Shown piece after piece: positions 45,163-54,655 of a stretch of 64,000 nt of DNA. Made by a program: the position numbers and the translations under genes. The DNA is from Nakamurella antarctica. GTDB lineage: Bacteria; Actinomycetota; Actinomycetes; Mycobacteriales; Nakamurellaceae. The notes beneath the pieces are model-generated. The model saw nothing but the letters and a program-made list of their open reading frames with translations, did not search any database and had not been told where the DNA came from. Position 1 is the first letter of the stretch. Each line of letters begins with the position of its first letter. The stretch lies in the NCBI RefSeq assembly GCF_003860405.1, contig NZ_CP034170.1:806001-870000 (forward strand), written 5' to 3'.

Positions 45163-45462
45163 CGGCCATTTTAGACGCGCCGCACCGCTGATCATTTCGA
45201 CACCAAACGTTCACACATTCGTTGCGTGTCTTCGCCTTTGGCCGCGATAGGGGCGCGTAGCGTCTCGACTCACGGGCCGCGGGGAAGCGACCTGGACGGG
45301 AGGTTTCGATCGTGAAATGTGGTCAGCCACAGTTTGCGAGGGGGCCGGCATCCGGCCGCCGCGGTCGCAGCTGAGCCTTGGTGGTCAGCGGCGGGCGTGA
45401 GGAACTTCCCGAAAACTTCGAGGTTGCCGGGTGCGTGATGCCGCACCCGCGGGAGATAGCCC
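45163..45462. other. phoH2 leader region with hairpins
   Basis: 300 bases without a supported gene. GGGTGCG (45429-45435) and CGCACCC (45442-45448) form a 7-bp hairpin, followed by CGGG/CCCG around GCGGGAGATAGCCCG. In mycobacteria phoH2 is preceded by an overlapping antitoxin gene, phoAT. The only same-strand open frame in that place here (45378-45668; ATG 45438 inside the hairpin loop) has weak coding character and no good RBS. Confidence 0.4.
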
Positions 45463-46857
45463 GTGTCCCTAGACCGAGCGGTACATACGTCACATCCAGC
45501 CAACACTTCACCTGCCCGTGGGAACCACCCCGAAGCGTCGAAAACGATGCAACCCCCACACGGGAGGAGGCAAACCTACGTCATCGATACCTCGGTGCTG
45601 CTCAGCGATCCCGCAGCGCTTACCCGTTTCGCCGAGCACGAAGTGGTGCTGCCGCTCATCGTTATTAGCGAGTTGGAGGCAAAGCGGCACCATCCCGAAC
45701 TTGGCTATTTTGCACGGGAAGCGCTGCGATTGCTCGACGATCTCCGGATTGAACACGGCCGGCTAGACGCCCCGGTTCCGATGGGAGTGGATGGTGGCAC
45801 CCTGCATGTCGAGCTCAACCACACGGACCCGTCGATCCTCCCGCTCGGGTTTCGAAACGATAGCAACGACTCTCGAATCCTCGCGTGTGCACTCAACCTC
45901 GCCGCAGAGGGCCGCGCAGTCACCTTGGTGACCAAAGATATGCCCTTGCGGGTCAAGGCATCTGCGGTTGGACTGCCCGCGGACGAGTACCGCGCCCATG
46001 ACGTCGTCCCCTCCGGCTGGACAGGCACCACCGAGATTGAAGTGGGGTCACATGTTCTGGATGCCCTCTTCGCAAACAGCGTTATCGACCTCGACGAGGC
46101 GCGAGAGTTGCCGTGCCATACGGGGTTGAAGCTCATTACCGCTTCCGGCTCGGCGCTGGGTCGGGTGACTGCGGGTAAGCAGGTTCGGTTGGTGCGTGGA
46201 GAAAGGGAGGCCTTCGGGATTCGCGGCCGCAGCGCCGAGCAGCGCCTCGCACTCGAGCTGCTGATGGACGATGAGGTTGGCATTGTGTCCCTCGGCGGGC
46301 GCGCGGGTACCGGTAAGTCGGCACTTGCGTTGTGCGCGGGCCTCGAACTTGTGCTCGAACGCAAGGCGCATCGCAAAGTGGTGGTCTTCCGGCCGCTGTA
46401 CGCGGTGGGCGGTCAGGAACTGGGGTACCTGCCGGGCAGCGAAAGCGAAAAGATGGGTCCATGGGCGCAGGCGGTGTTCGACACACTCAGCGCCGTGGTG
46501 TCGCCGGCCATCGTCGAGGAGGTGATAGCTCGCGGCATGCTCGAGGTTCTTCCACTCACCCACATTCGCGGACGATCACTGCACGACTCATTCGTCATCG
46601 TCGACGAGGCACAGTCACTGGAGCGAAATGTGTTGCTCACAGTGCTTTCTCGGATGGGCACGAACTCTCGCGTGGTCCTCACGCACGACGTGGCGCAACG
46701 GGACAATTTGCGGGTCGGACGTCATGACGGAATCGCCGCCGTTGTCGAGACGCTGAAGGGGCACCCGTTGTTCGCGCACATCACGCTGACCCGGTCGGAA
46801 CGTTCGCCGATCGCCGCGCTCGTCACCGAGTTGCTGGAGTTTCCGGAAGTGGGCTGA
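45463..46857 (+). CDS. phoH2: PIN-PhoH fusion protein (PhoH2 RNA helicase/ribonuclease)
   Basis: 464 aa from GTG 45463; ATG 45547 would give a 436-aa protein closer to the mycobacterial 433. N-terminal PIN ribonuclease domain (about 39-165): [30 protein letters not shown] and acidic [12 protein letters not shown] supply the metal-site Asp/Glu. The C-terminal PhoH ATPase has Walker [14 protein letters not shown] and Walker B-like [11 protein letters not shown], with [10 protein letters not shown]. Corresponds to Rv1095. It unwinds and cuts RNA; in mycobacteria it is the toxin of the PhoAT-PhoH2 pair. Confidence 0.95.
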   Translation: MSLDRAVHTSHPANTSPARGNHPEASKTMQPPHGRRQTYVIDTSVLLSDPAALTRFAEHEVVLPLIVISELEAKRHHPELGYFAREALRLLDDLRIEHGRLDAPVPMGVDGGTLHVELNHTDPSILPLGFRNDSNDSRILACALNLAAEGRAVTLVTKDMPLRVKASAVGLPADEYRAHDVVPSGWTGTTEIEVGSHVLDALFANSVIDLDEARELPCHTGLKLITASGSALGRVTAGKQVRLVRGEREAFGIRGRSAEQRLALELLMDDEVGIVSLGGRAGTGKSALALCAGLELVLERKAHRKVVVFRPLYAVGGQELGYLPGSESEKMGPWAQAVFDTLSAVVSPAIVEEVIARGMLEVLPLTHIRGRSLHDSFVIVDEAQSLERNVLLTVLSRMGTNSRVVLTHDVAQRDNLRVGRHDGIAAVVETLKGHPLFAHITLTRSERSPIAALVTELLEFPEVG

Positions 46858-46966
46858 ATCTGCTGCCCAGCTGGCCGGATTTGTCTGGGTGGTCCGCACG
46901 CGACGGCGGAAGCGGACACTTCCCATGCTCTACCGTTGGCAGGTAGCTCACTCTAGGAGGATTCTT

Positions 46967-48805
46967 ATGCAGCGTGGCCGTATCAGTGCTTCTTTACTGG
47001 CGTTGGCGACCTGCGGTGCCTTCATCGTGGTGGCCAACTCACCCGCTTTCGCTGGGGCGGATGCCGTGACGGTGCGTCCTGCTGCCGTAGCAGCGACGCC
47101 AGTGACTTCCACAGACGCAGCAGACATGCGAACCCTGACAGCCGAGAGCGTCATCACGCTGACGCCATCTGGAGCGACCATTGCCGTGACCGGTGCGGGC
47201 TTTGACCCCGCCAACAACGTCTACGTGGCGCTGTGCAACAAATCGGCGGCAGCGGAAACCCCACTTCTCAATTGCCTCGGAGGGTCAATTCCAGACGCCA
47301 ACACCTCCAAGGCGTGGGCAACGGTGTCCAACGATCCGGCGCTGGGGAACCGGGTTGCATGGACGGGCAAAGGGTTCACCGCCAACATTGTCCTCACCAG
47401 CCCTGACGGGGTCGGGCCCGTGTGCGGCGACGCCGACTGCGTCATTATTGCCCGGACCACGGGAGACCCGGCGAAGCGAGCAGCCGACTTACTCATTCCA
47501 GTCACCTTTGCATCAGATGCTCCGCCTGCAAGCTCCCCTGCCAGCACTGCCAGCACTCCCGCGAGTACCAGCGCGCCGAGAACGAGCACGCCGACGCCCA
47601 CAACAGAAACCACCCCCACCACGATTGATCCGCCGTCGGCTCCGCTGACAGTGGGAGCGCAGTCCGTGGTCAGTCCGGAGGTGGCCGTTGGCGGTACCCA
47701 GACCGTTGTCTTCGCCCAGTTCAAGCCGGGAGAGCAGGTCGGCGTCACCGTATTCTCAACTCCTGTCGCTCTCCCCCCGGTTGTTGCGAGCAGCGCCGGG
47801 GTTGTCACCATCACGTTCCCCATCACCAAAGATTTGCTGCCGGGACTGCACAGTGTTCAGGCGGTCGGCGTCGAGTCAGGAACAGTCGGAACCGCGGAGT
47901 TCACCGTAGTGGCCGCCGCAGCGCCCAGCACCACAAGCGCTGTCACCACATCGGAGCCAACAAGCGCCAGCGTTGCCCCGACCAGCTCAGCCGAGGTCAG
48001 CACACAGAGCGCGACATCAGAAAGCGCGGTAACCACTGCGGAGTCCACCGCGGCGGTAGCAGCTCCGGACCAGAAGTCGGGCAGCAATCTCGCCTGGCTG
48101 TGGGTCGTCATCATTGTGGTGTTGATCGTCGGCGGGGTGACAGGCGCGGTGTACCTATCCCGACGTCGGGAATCCATCCTGGTCGCCGAAGAGGAGGATA
48201 AGAACCTCCTCTTGGCCGAAGCCAGGGTCAGCAGCGAGCCGGAACCGCAGACGCTGCTCGAGGAATCGCCCGAAGAGGCAGCCGCTTACGGATACTCCGG
48301 TAGCGACTTCCATCTCTTGTCCGGTCATAACCACTCCGACGGCCCGGCGCTGTATTCCGGCCAAGGTGGGTACACCCCCGATGTCACAACGCAACGCATC
48401 CAGACGCCACAGCACCCCGGAGCGGGCGCGTCACCGACCGATGAGCCGACCGCGTGGTTCCCCGCGCCCGCTCAGGACCAGCCAGCAACCCCGCAGATGC
48501 CGTCATCCGCGCGGCAGCCGATTTCGCCCGACTCTGGGCCAAGTACGTCGCAGTGGCGACCGGCCTTTGATGAAACATCGGGAGACGGTGCTTTCAGCCC
48601 GGCCGACTCTGGCTCTGGCACTGAATCTGACTCTGGCGCTGAATCCGATCCTGGTGCGTACGCTGTCCACGCCGATGACGCTGGACCCGAGGGAGCTACA
48701 TCGGTCTGGCAGGTTCCACCGACGCGAACAAGTGGCGAGGCCGATCCACCCTCGGCCGCACCGGTTTTAGATGATTCTGACGACGGGCACGGTACGACTT
48801 CCTGA
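46967..48805 (+). CDS. Large secreted, membrane-anchored protein with Thr/Ser/Pro stalk
   Basis: 612 aa; AGGAGG shortly before ATG 46967. A Sec signal peptide (LLALATCGAFIVVANSPAFA, cleavage near 29) is followed by an Ig-like domain. It resembles neocarzinostatin-type actinobacterial surface domains: ITLTPSGATIAVTGAGFDPA then NNVYVALCNKSA, with paired cysteines (LLNCLGG, GPVCGDADC). A Ser/Thr/Pro stalk leads to a second Ig-like domain (SVVSPEVAVGGTQTVVFAQF), another stalk, a TM helix at about 389-410 (LAWLWVVIIVVLIVGGVTGA) and a 200-residue acidic, Pro/Ser-rich cytoplasmic tail. It looks like a type I surface protein; function unknown. Confidence 0.8.
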   Translation: MQRGRISASLLALATCGAFIVVANSPAFAGADAVTVRPAAVAATPVTSTDAADMRTLTAESVITLTPSGATIAVTGAGFDPANNVYVALCNKSAAAETPLLNCLGGSIPDANTSKAWATVSNDPALGNRVAWTGKGFTANIVLTSPDGVGPVCGDADCVIIARTTGDPAKRAADLLIPVTFASDAPPASSPASTASTPASTSAPRTSTPTPTTETTPTTIDPPSAPLTVGAQSVVSPEVAVGGTQTVVFAQFKPGEQVGVTVFSTPVALPPVVASSAGVVTITFPITKDLLPGLHSVQAVGVESGTVGTAEFTVVAAAAPSTTSAVTTSEPTSASVAPTSSAEVSTQSATSESAVTTAESTAAVAAPDQKSGSNLAWLWVVIIVVLIVGGVTGAVYLSRRRESILVAEEEDKNLLLAEARVSSEPEPQTLLEESPEEAAAYGYSGSDFHLLSGHNHSDGPALYSGQGGYTPDVTTQRIQTPQHPGAGASPTDEPTAWFPAPAQDQPATPQMPSSARQPISPDSGPSTSQWRPAFDETSGDGAFSPADSGSGTESDSGAESDPGAYAVHADDAGPEGATSVWQVPPTRTSGEADPPSAAPVLDDSDDGHGTTS

Positions 48806-48829
48806 CACCTGACTTCGGTCAACCCGCGA

Positions 48830-48901
48830 GATACCGCGTCCCCACGCGACAGCGATACGGCGTCCCCCCGCGACCGCGATACGGCGTCCCCCCGCGACAG
48901 C
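48830..48901. repeat. Three tandem 24-bp repeats downstream of the surface-protein gene
   Basis: Units at 48830, 48854 and 48878 share GATACGGCGTCCCCCCGCGA plus MMGC; the first has two changes. They lie in non-coding DNA and run directly into the terminator stem. No spacers, so not a CRISPR. Confidence 0.85.
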
Positions 48902-48933
48902 GGGGCCGGCCACTGAAAAGTGACCGGCCCCGC
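48900..48933. terminator. Strong terminator between convergent surface-protein gene and fumC
   Basis: GCGGGGCCGGCCACT and AGTGACCGGCCCCGC pair with one mismatch around a GAAA tetraloop, then TTCTCTTT. Its left end is shared with the last 24-bp repeat. Confidence 0.85.
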
Positions 48934-48970
48934 TTCTCTTTCGCTCTCGGGGTGCGGCGGGGCGAGGGCT

Positions 48971-50385
48971 TTACGGGTGCGTCATTGACAGAACATCCAA
49001 AGCCGCGTCGAGTTGGTCGGCGGTCAATGTGCCATCTGTGACGTGACCACGTTCCAGAACCACCGTTTTGATGGTTTTGTTCTGTTTCAGAGCCTGCTTT
49101 GCGATGGAGGCGGCCTCCTCGTAGCCGATGTACTTATTCAGCGGCGTCACGATTGACGGGGACGACTCCGCATATGCCAGGCAACGGTCAACGTCGGCGA
49201 CGATCCCGTCGATGCACCGGTCCGCCAACAACCGGGAGACATTGGCGATGAGCCGGATCGACTCCAGGAGGTTGCGCGCCATTACCGGGAACATCACATT
49301 GAGTTCGAAGTTCCCCTGAGACCCGGCGAAAGCGACGGTGGCGTCATTCCCGATCACCTGAGCGGCGACCATCAGTGTGGCCTCCGGGAGAACAGGATTA
49401 ACTTTCCCCGGCATGATGGAGGATCCGGGTTGCAGGTCCGGCAGGTGGATCTCCGCTAAGCCCGCACGAGGCCCCGAACCCATCCATCGAATATCGTTGC
49501 AGATTTTGGTGAGTCCGACAGCGATAGTGCGCAGTTGGCCTGAAGTTTCGACCAGACCGTCGCGAGCGCTTTGGGCCTCGAAGTGGTTGCGCGCCTCGGT
49601 GAACGGCAGGCCCGTAACGCTAGCCAACTCGCTGATCACCTTTGCGGAGAAGCCCGGGGAGTGTTGATGCCGGTGCCGACCGCTGTCCCGCCCAGTGGCA
49701 GCTCGGCCAGCCGCGGCAGCGACGACTCAAGGCGCTCGATGCCGTAACGGACTTGAGCCGCATAGCCACCGAACTCTTGGCCCAGGGTTACCGGGGTGGC
49801 ATCCATCAGGTGTGTGCGACCGGATTTGACCACGGTTGCCCACTCTTCGGCCTTTCGGCCTAGCGCGCGGGAAAGGTAGTCAAGTGCCGGGATCAGATCC
49901 CGTACGACGGCCTCTGTCGCTGCCACGTGGATAGATGTCGGGAAAACGTCGTTGCTAGACTGTGAAGCATTCACGTGGTCGTTGGGGTGGACTTTTGGGC
50001 CTTGCGGGGTGGCTGCGGAAGCGGACTCGTTGGCCAACGTCGCAATCACCTCGTTGGTATTCATATTGGAACTGGTGCCGGAACCGGTTTGGAACACGTC
50101 AATCGGGAATTCGCCATCCCAGTCGCCATCGGCCACGGACGTTGCAGCCGTGCTAATCAACGTTGCAACATCGCCTGAAATCACCCCCAGCTCGGCGTTG
50201 ATCTTGGCTGCCGCTGCTTTGATCAGGGCCAACGCTCTAATCTGAGATCGCTCCAGACCTCGTCCCGAGATAGGGAAGTTTTCTACGGCTCGTTGAGTTT
50301 GAGCCTGATACTTTGCGTCGCGAGGCACGCGCACTTCACCCATGGTGTCGTGTTCGATGCGGAACTCGCCATTGTGTTCTGCCAT
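48971..50385 (-). pseudogene. fumC: Class II fumarate hydratase, frameshifted in the middle
   Basis: Hydrates fumarate to malate in the TCA cycle. The first part starts at ATG 50385 ([20 protein letters not shown]) and runs to [12 protein letters not shown]. The frame breaks there and resumes as [20 protein letters not shown] to 48971. Adding one G to the plus-strand run of four at 49655-49658 restores [14 protein letters not shown] and a 471-aa protein (474 in M. tuberculosis). All signatures are present across both halves: [45 protein letters not shown] and the superfamily signature [11 protein letters not shown]. As a central enzyme it is unlikely to be lost, so a base-calling error is quite possible. 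Confidence 0.9.
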
Positions 50386-50572
50386 GGAAACGACGTTATC
50401 GCTTCGCGGGGTCCAACGTCGCCATCGGGTAGCCGTGTGATGGGTCTCAGCCTCGTTGAGAGGGCTACACGCCACGGATGAGGAGGGTCTGCAGCGCTCG
50501 ATCGGTTCCCGGTGCGAAGTCAGAGCGGTCAGCTCCACCCCGCCGGTCGCGGATCGTGCAACCATAGAAGGC

Positions 50573-51124
50573 GTGGCTGACCGACGTAATGCGACCATGC
50601 GCGACATGGGTGTAGCAGTGGCTGTTCTTGTGGTGGCGTTACTCCTGGTGGTGGGAGCGATGGGGGGCTGGTCCTTTCAGCCCGGCGGACCCGCGGAGGG
50701 TGAGACGCTGACCGCCGATGTCACCGACGGGTTTAGCCGCGCAGGTGCGACCTTAGAGTTCGCCACCGTGGTACCAAAAGGGTTGCCCTCGAATTGGATC
50801 GGGAATTCCTTTTCGATCAACAATCCAGCTACGGGCGCCCAGGGCGCACCGCTGGCACGCGGCGGTTGGGTACTCCCGGACGGTCGGTTCATCACGTTGG
50901 TCGAGTCGCCAGCGGCTGGGCCTGTGGTGGTCGCTCAAGAAATTGGACAGGGCCTCAGCGGTAGCGGACAAGTCCAAGCCAGCGGATTGAAATGGGATGT
51001 TTATCCCGGTCAGCGCACCGAAGTCGCGTGGGTTACGGCGGTGGGCGGCGTGACCTTGATGATCACCGGATCGGCAGATATCACCGCGTTCCAGACATTG
51101 GCCGCAGCTGTGGTCAAGCAGTAG
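50573..51124 (+). CDS. DUF4245 membrane-anchored protein
   Basis: 183 aa from GTG 50573, AGAAGG upstream; longer frames overlap fumC upstream DNA. Short cytoplasmic N-terminus [11 protein letters not shown] continuing into one TM helix ([18 protein letters not shown]), then an extracytoplasmic domain with [16 protein letters not shown] and [12 protein letters not shown]. Corresponds to Rv1100, which in mycobacteria is divergent from glpX; glpX is not present here. Function unknown. It ends two bases before the convergent xseB. Confidence 0.87.
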   Translation: MADRRNATMRDMGVAVAVLVVALLLVVGAMGGWSFQPGGPAEGETLTADVTDGFSRAGATLEFATVVPKGLPSNWIGNSFSINNPATGAQGAPLARGGWVLPDGRFITLVESPAAGPVVVAQEIGQGLSGSGQVQASGLKWDVYPGQRTEVAWVTAVGGVTLMITGSADITAFQTLAAAVVKQ

Positions 51125-51126
51125 GT

Positions 51127-51408
51127 CTAGCTCTGGCTCTGCGCCGCTTGGGTAAGAGCCGTGTCCACTCGTTGCCGTGCCCCATCGAGGAACGTGGCGC
51201 AGGTCCGAGCGAGTGCCTCTCCCCGCTCCCACAGCGTCAAAGACTCATCCAGCCCGAGCCCCCCGGCTTCGAGCGTGGCCACGACGCTCGCCAACTCGTC
51301 GCGGGCTGCCTCGTAGGACATCGCGGGTTGCGGAGCATCCGCTCCGCTGAGAGGCGCAGCGGCTGGGGCTGTCCCCGAAGTGTCGACTGTTGTTCTAGGT
51401 GAGCTCAT
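51127..51408 (-). CDS. xseB: Exodeoxyribonuclease VII small subunit
   Basis: 93 aa. Works with XseA in degrading single-stranded DNA to acid-insoluble oligonucleotides. The conserved core SYEAARDELASVVATLEAGG and LDESLTLWERGEALARTC is typical; an N-terminal extension of about 28 residues rich in Ala/Pro/Thr precedes it. It lies 44 bases downstream of xseA on the same strand. Confidence 0.92.
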   Translation of the reverse strand: MSSPRTTVDTSGTAPAAAPLSGADAPQPAMSYEAARDELASVVATLEAGGLGLDESLTLWERGEALARTCATFLDGARQRVDTALTQAAQSQS

Positions 51409-51451
51409 CGGTATTCCTCAGGTTTCGAAGCGGGACAAAACACGTGTGGAT

Positions 51452-52762
51452 TTAGTCGGATGTTGCGGAGGTATTCCGGGAGTCGGAGTCTTTGGTACCT
51501 GATGGGGTTGTCGGCATCTCTGGCCCGGAACTGATTGCTAGCACCGCTCCGTCGGCCACGCGTACCCTCAGCGCGGAACCGGCCGGGGCCTGTGACGTAT
51601 CCCGAAGGACGTGACCAGCAACCTGTACCACCGCGTACCCACGTCGCAATGTTGCGGCCGGACCCAACGCGCTGAGCTGCGAAAGCCGTTGCTCCAGAAC
51701 GGATTGCTCGCGTTCGATGGTCCGCGAAACGAGCGAACGCGCTCGCACCGTGAAGCGTTCCACTTGGTCGGTGCGCGCGTTGATGGGACCGTGCGGATCG
51801 GCCAGGACGGCGCGAGATCGCAACCCGTTGAGTTTTGCGGTCTCAGTGCTGACCCACCCCGTCAGGCTCCGACGTGCTCGGAGCCGGAACTGTTCAATCT
51901 GTCGGAACTCGGCGACGGCATCGGGGACTACCCGCTTACCGGCGTCAGTAGGAGTAGAGCAGCGAACGTCGGCGACATCATCGACGATCGGGTGGTCTGG
52001 CTCGTGGCCAATGGCGGAGACCACTGGGGTTTTGCAGGAGGCGACTTCCCGGCACAAAGTTTCGTCGGAGAACGGGAGAAGGTCTTCGACTGACCCACCG
52101 CCACGGGCCAGAATAATGACCTCCACGTCGGGATCTGCGTCGAGTTTGCGCAGACAAGCGATTATCTGGGGGACTGCGCTCGCTCCCTGCACCGTGGGGT
52201 TCTCGACACGAAAAATTACCGCGGGCCATCGTGCGCGGGCGTTGACCAGGACATCTGATTCTGCGGCACTGGCTCGCCCCGTGATGAGTCCGACAACTTG
52301 AGGCAAGAAGGGCAGCTGCTTCTTGCGGGACGGCAGGGCCAGACCCTCCGCCGCCAACAATGCCCGCACCCGTTGCAGCCTCGCCAGGAGTTCGCCGAGC
52401 CCGACGGGGTGGATCTCGCTCACCCGGAAGGAAAGTGATCCCCGTGCCGTGTAGTACTCGAACTTCCCAAACACCACAACCCGGTCACCTTCTTCCGGTG
52501 GCTGGGTGAGTCCGGCGATGACGGTTTTGAAGCAGGTGACTTGCAGGGACATGTCCGCCGACGCGTCACGAAGGGTCAGATAGGCAATCGAATTGTTGGG
52601 GCGGATATTAGCTTGCGCGATTTGGCCCTCAATCCACGCCGCCGGCGCCCTCGCGATGTGCTCGGCCATCCGTTGGGAAAGCGCCCGCACCGGCCAAGGG
52701 TTTTCCCGACTCGTACCGGCGGCTTTGTCCGGCACGGTAGGTCGCTCCGCCTGGGAGGTCAT
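51452..52762 (-). CDS. xseA: Exodeoxyribonuclease VII large subunit
   Basis: 436 aa from ATG 52762 (GTG 52768 is two codons earlier). N-terminal OB fold (about 20-115): WIEGQIAQANIRPNNSIAYL and DRVVVFGKFEYYTARGSLSF. The catalytic region shows VGLITGRASAAESDVLVNAR, IILARGGGSVEDLLPFSDE and the Asp-rich metal site near PVVSAIGHEPDHPIVDDVAD, with DVRCSTPTDA. The usual motif is SAIGHExDxPL; Ile replaces Leu here. The C-terminal segment ALGPAATLRRGYAVV is characteristic. Forms an operon with xseB. Confidence 0.94.
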   Translation of the reverse strand: MTSQAERPTVPDKAAGTSRENPWPVRALSQRMAEHIARAPAAWIEGQIAQANIRPNNSIAYLTLRDASADMSLQVTCFKTVIAGLTQPPEEGDRVVVFGKFEYYTARGSLSFRVSEIHPVGLGELLARLQRVRALLAAEGLALPSRKKQLPFLPQVVGLITGRASAAESDVLVNARARWPAVIFRVENPTVQGASAVPQIIACLRKLDADPDVEVIILARGGGSVEDLLPFSDETLCREVASCKTPVVSAIGHEPDHPIVDDVADVRCSTPTDAGKRVVPDAVAEFRQIEQFRLRARRSLTGWVSTETAKLNGLRSRAVLADPHGPINARTDQVERFTVRARSLVSRTIEREQSVLEQRLSQLSALGPAATLRRGYAVVQVAGHVLRDTSQAPAGSALRVRVADGAVLAISSGPEMPTTPSGTKDSDSRNTSATSD

Positions 52763-52770
52763 CGGCACAC

Positions 52771-53556
52771 TCAGCTGTTCGCGAGCGTTGCGAGCCTGTT
52801 GGTCAGCAACGTGAGAAATGCCGGGCGTGCCTTATGGCCATGCTCGAAAGCGAGCAGGGATGCCACGTCGTCGGCCGCCATCGCCTTGAGTTCTGCCTTA
52901 AGGCCCGCGAGCGGCAAGGTCGCGGCGTCCACTCCCGTCGCGGTCTGGATACCGGAGAGCCTTACGGCGGGTTCGCCGTCGAGGACTGCAGACGCATCGC
53001 CCAGAGTTTTAGCCGCCGCTGGCTTTTTTCGGGTGGCCGCCGCCGAGGTTGTAGCCGCAGCACTCTTCCGAGGTGTGGTCTTTGGAGCTGTGGTCTTTGG
53101 AGCTGTGGTCTTTGGGGCTGTGGTCTTTGGGGCTGTGGTCTTTGGAGCTGTGGTCTTTGGAGCTGCGGGATTCGGACCTGTGGCTATCAGATCTATGGCG
53201 TCCGGTGAATCAGCGTCATCTGCTCCAATGGCATCGGCCAGGGCTACCGCCACCGAATCCCAGTGGGCAGCCGACTGGGGGTCGGCCGCTGCTACTTCGT
53301 CTTCGTCGTCGATGGTGGACCAGGCGGTGCGCTCTGGCGGTGCCTTATCAGACCCGCTGAGCATGGATAGCGCTTGATCACCTCGAATTGCGAGTTCGGA
53401 TAGCTCCTGATTGAGGGTGAATGTGAGCTTTGCGGCACGCCCGACGAGGCTGACACCCACATTGGGAAGCTCGGCGGGAAGGCGGCGGATGGCATCTACC
53501 GTGTCGGAGACGACGCCAGCTGCAATTCGAAGCACGAATGGAAATGATGTGGCCAT
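52771..53556 (-). CDS. Lipid-droplet-associated protein homologue with TAPKT repeats
   Basis: 261 aa. The N-terminal 65 residues (PFVLRIAAGVVSDTVDAIRRLPAELPN, read as an amphipathic start; then AKLTFTLNQELSELAIRGDQ) fit the Mycobacteriales lipid-droplet-associated family, also found between xseA and ispH in mycobacteria (Rv1109c region). The middle is acidic. Next come six near-perfect TTAPK units and an Ala/Lys/Pro-rich, histone-like segment (KSAAATTSAAATRKKPAAAK). The last 70 residues are helical with ELKAMAADDVASLLAFE. The association with storage-lipid droplets is known for rhodococcal homologues and inferred here. Confidence 0.75.
   Translation of the reverse strand: MATSFPFVLRIAAGVVSDTVDAIRRLPAELPNVGVSLVGRAAKLTFTLNQELSELAIRGDQALSMLSGSDKAPPERTAWSTIDDEDEVAAADPQSAAHWDSVAVALADAIGADDADSPDAIDLIATGPNPAAPKTTAPKTTAPKTTAPKTTAPKTTAPKTTPRKSAAATTSAAATRKKPAAAKTLGDASAVLDGEPAVRLSGIQTATGVDAATLPLAGLKAELKAMAADDVASLLAFEHGHKARPAFLTLLTNRLATLANS
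53074..53163. repeat. Six 15-bp tandem repeats inside the lipid-droplet protein gene
   Basis: Unit GTGGTCTTTGGRGCT, plus-strand sense, starting at 53074, 53089, 53104, 53119, 53134 and 53149. On the coding (minus) strand each encodes five residues of the TAPKT repeat, so copy-number change keeps the frame. The repeat adds Pro/Lys-rich spacer to the protein. Confidence 0.9.
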
Positions 53557-53666
53557 GAGGATAAGCCTGCCTCATGGCACCGACATTGTGTGCAATAGGT
53601 GAGATCCAACGCTGCACAGAGAGCAACCGCGCCTGCCCTGTCGTCCCTACAACTACCATCGGGAGT

Positions 53667-54647
53667 ATGACTTCCCCACTTCGCCGTGTCCTGCTCGCTG
53701 CCCCTCGTGGCTACTGCGCGGGGGTTGACCGTGCGGTCGTCACTGTGGAGAAGGCGCTGGAGCAGTACGGCGCGCCCGTGTACGTCCGCAAGGAGATCGT
53801 GCATAACAAGCACGTGGTCAGCACGCTGCAACGGCGCGGCGCGATCTTTGTTGATCAGACGGACGAGGTGCCAGAGGGGGCGCTGGTGGTGTTCTCAGCG
53901 CATGGTGTTTCCCCAGCGGTACACACCGAAGCTGCCGAGAGGGACTTACGGGTAATCGACGCCACATGCCCGCTGGTGACCAAAGTGCACAAAGAGGTCG
54001 TCCGTTTCGCAGGCGAGGGCTACGACATCGTGTTGATCGGACACAAGGGCCACGAAGAGGTGGAAGGTACCTACGGTGAGGCCCCTGATTCGATCCAGAT
54101 CGTCGATACCGCAGCCGATGTTGAAGCGGTGCAAGTCGCGGACCCGGCGAAGGTGATTTGGCTGTCCCAGACAACGCTCAGCGTCGACGAAACGATGGAA
54201 ACGGTTGGCCTGTTGCGTAAGCGGTTTCCGCTGATGACAGCGCCGCCGAGCGACGATATTTGCTATGCCACGCAGAACCGCCAGGAAGTGGTGAAGCAGA
54301 TAGCTTCCGATTGCGATTTGCTGCTGGTGGTGGGCTCTCGGAATTCCTCAAACTCGGTGCGTCTCGTGGAGGTCGCGCTTGATGCCGGCGCCCGGACTTC
54401 TTATCTCGTGGATTACGCCCATGAGATCGACGAGAAATGGTTGGAAGGTGTGAGCACGATCGGCCTGACCTCCGGAGCCTCAGTGCCAGAGGATTTGGTG
54501 GAGGGGGTGCTGGAATGGCTTGCCGAACGTGGATTCGAGGATGTTGAAGTCTTTACGGCCGCGAAAGAAACGCTGACCTTTTCGTTGCCGAAGGAGTTGC
54601 GCAAGGATCTGCGGCCAGCAGCCGAGATCCGGGCTGCCACCTCGTAG
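53667..54647 (+). CDS. ispH: 4-hydroxy-3-methylbut-2-enyl diphosphate reductase
   Basis: 326 aa from ATG 53667. Last step of the MEP pathway: makes isopentenyl and dimethylallyl diphosphate at a [4Fe-4S] cluster. Three cluster cysteines: [10 protein letters not shown] (Cys17), [11 protein letters not shown] (about 104) and ICYATQNRQ (about 200). Catalytic Glu and His in VFSAHGVSP and [26 protein letters not shown] binds diphosphate. Corresponds to Rv1110 (lytB2). The downstream isoprenoid user uppS is also in this window. Confidence 0.96.
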   Translation: MTSPLRRVLLAAPRGYCAGVDRAVVTVEKALEQYGAPVYVRKEIVHNKHVVSTLQRRGAIFVDQTDEVPEGALVVFSAHGVSPAVHTEAAERDLRVIDATCPLVTKVHKEVVRFAGEGYDIVLIGHKGHEEVEGTYGEAPDSIQIVDTAADVEAVQVADPAKVIWLSQTTLSVDETMETVGLLRKRFPLMTAPPSDDICYATQNRQEVVKQIASDCDLLLVVGSRNSSNSVRLVEVALDAGARTSYLVDYAHEIDEKWLEGVSTIGLTSGASVPEDLVEGVLEWLAERGFEDVEVFTAAKETLTFSLPKELRKDLRPAAEIRAATS

Positions 54648-54655
54648 CTGAGAGC

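Noticed and set aside
45300-45470. c-di-AMP (ydaO) riboswitch or RNase P-like RNA ahead of phoH2
   Set aside because: Fragments such as GGGAGATAGCCCG looked suggestive, but the conserved core blocks of either RNA are missing.
52541-53377. Long plus-strand ORF (278 codons) over xseA and the lipid-droplet gene
   Set aside because: It is the antisense shadow of two well-supported minus-strand genes; its GAVVF repeats are the reverse of the TAPKT repeats.
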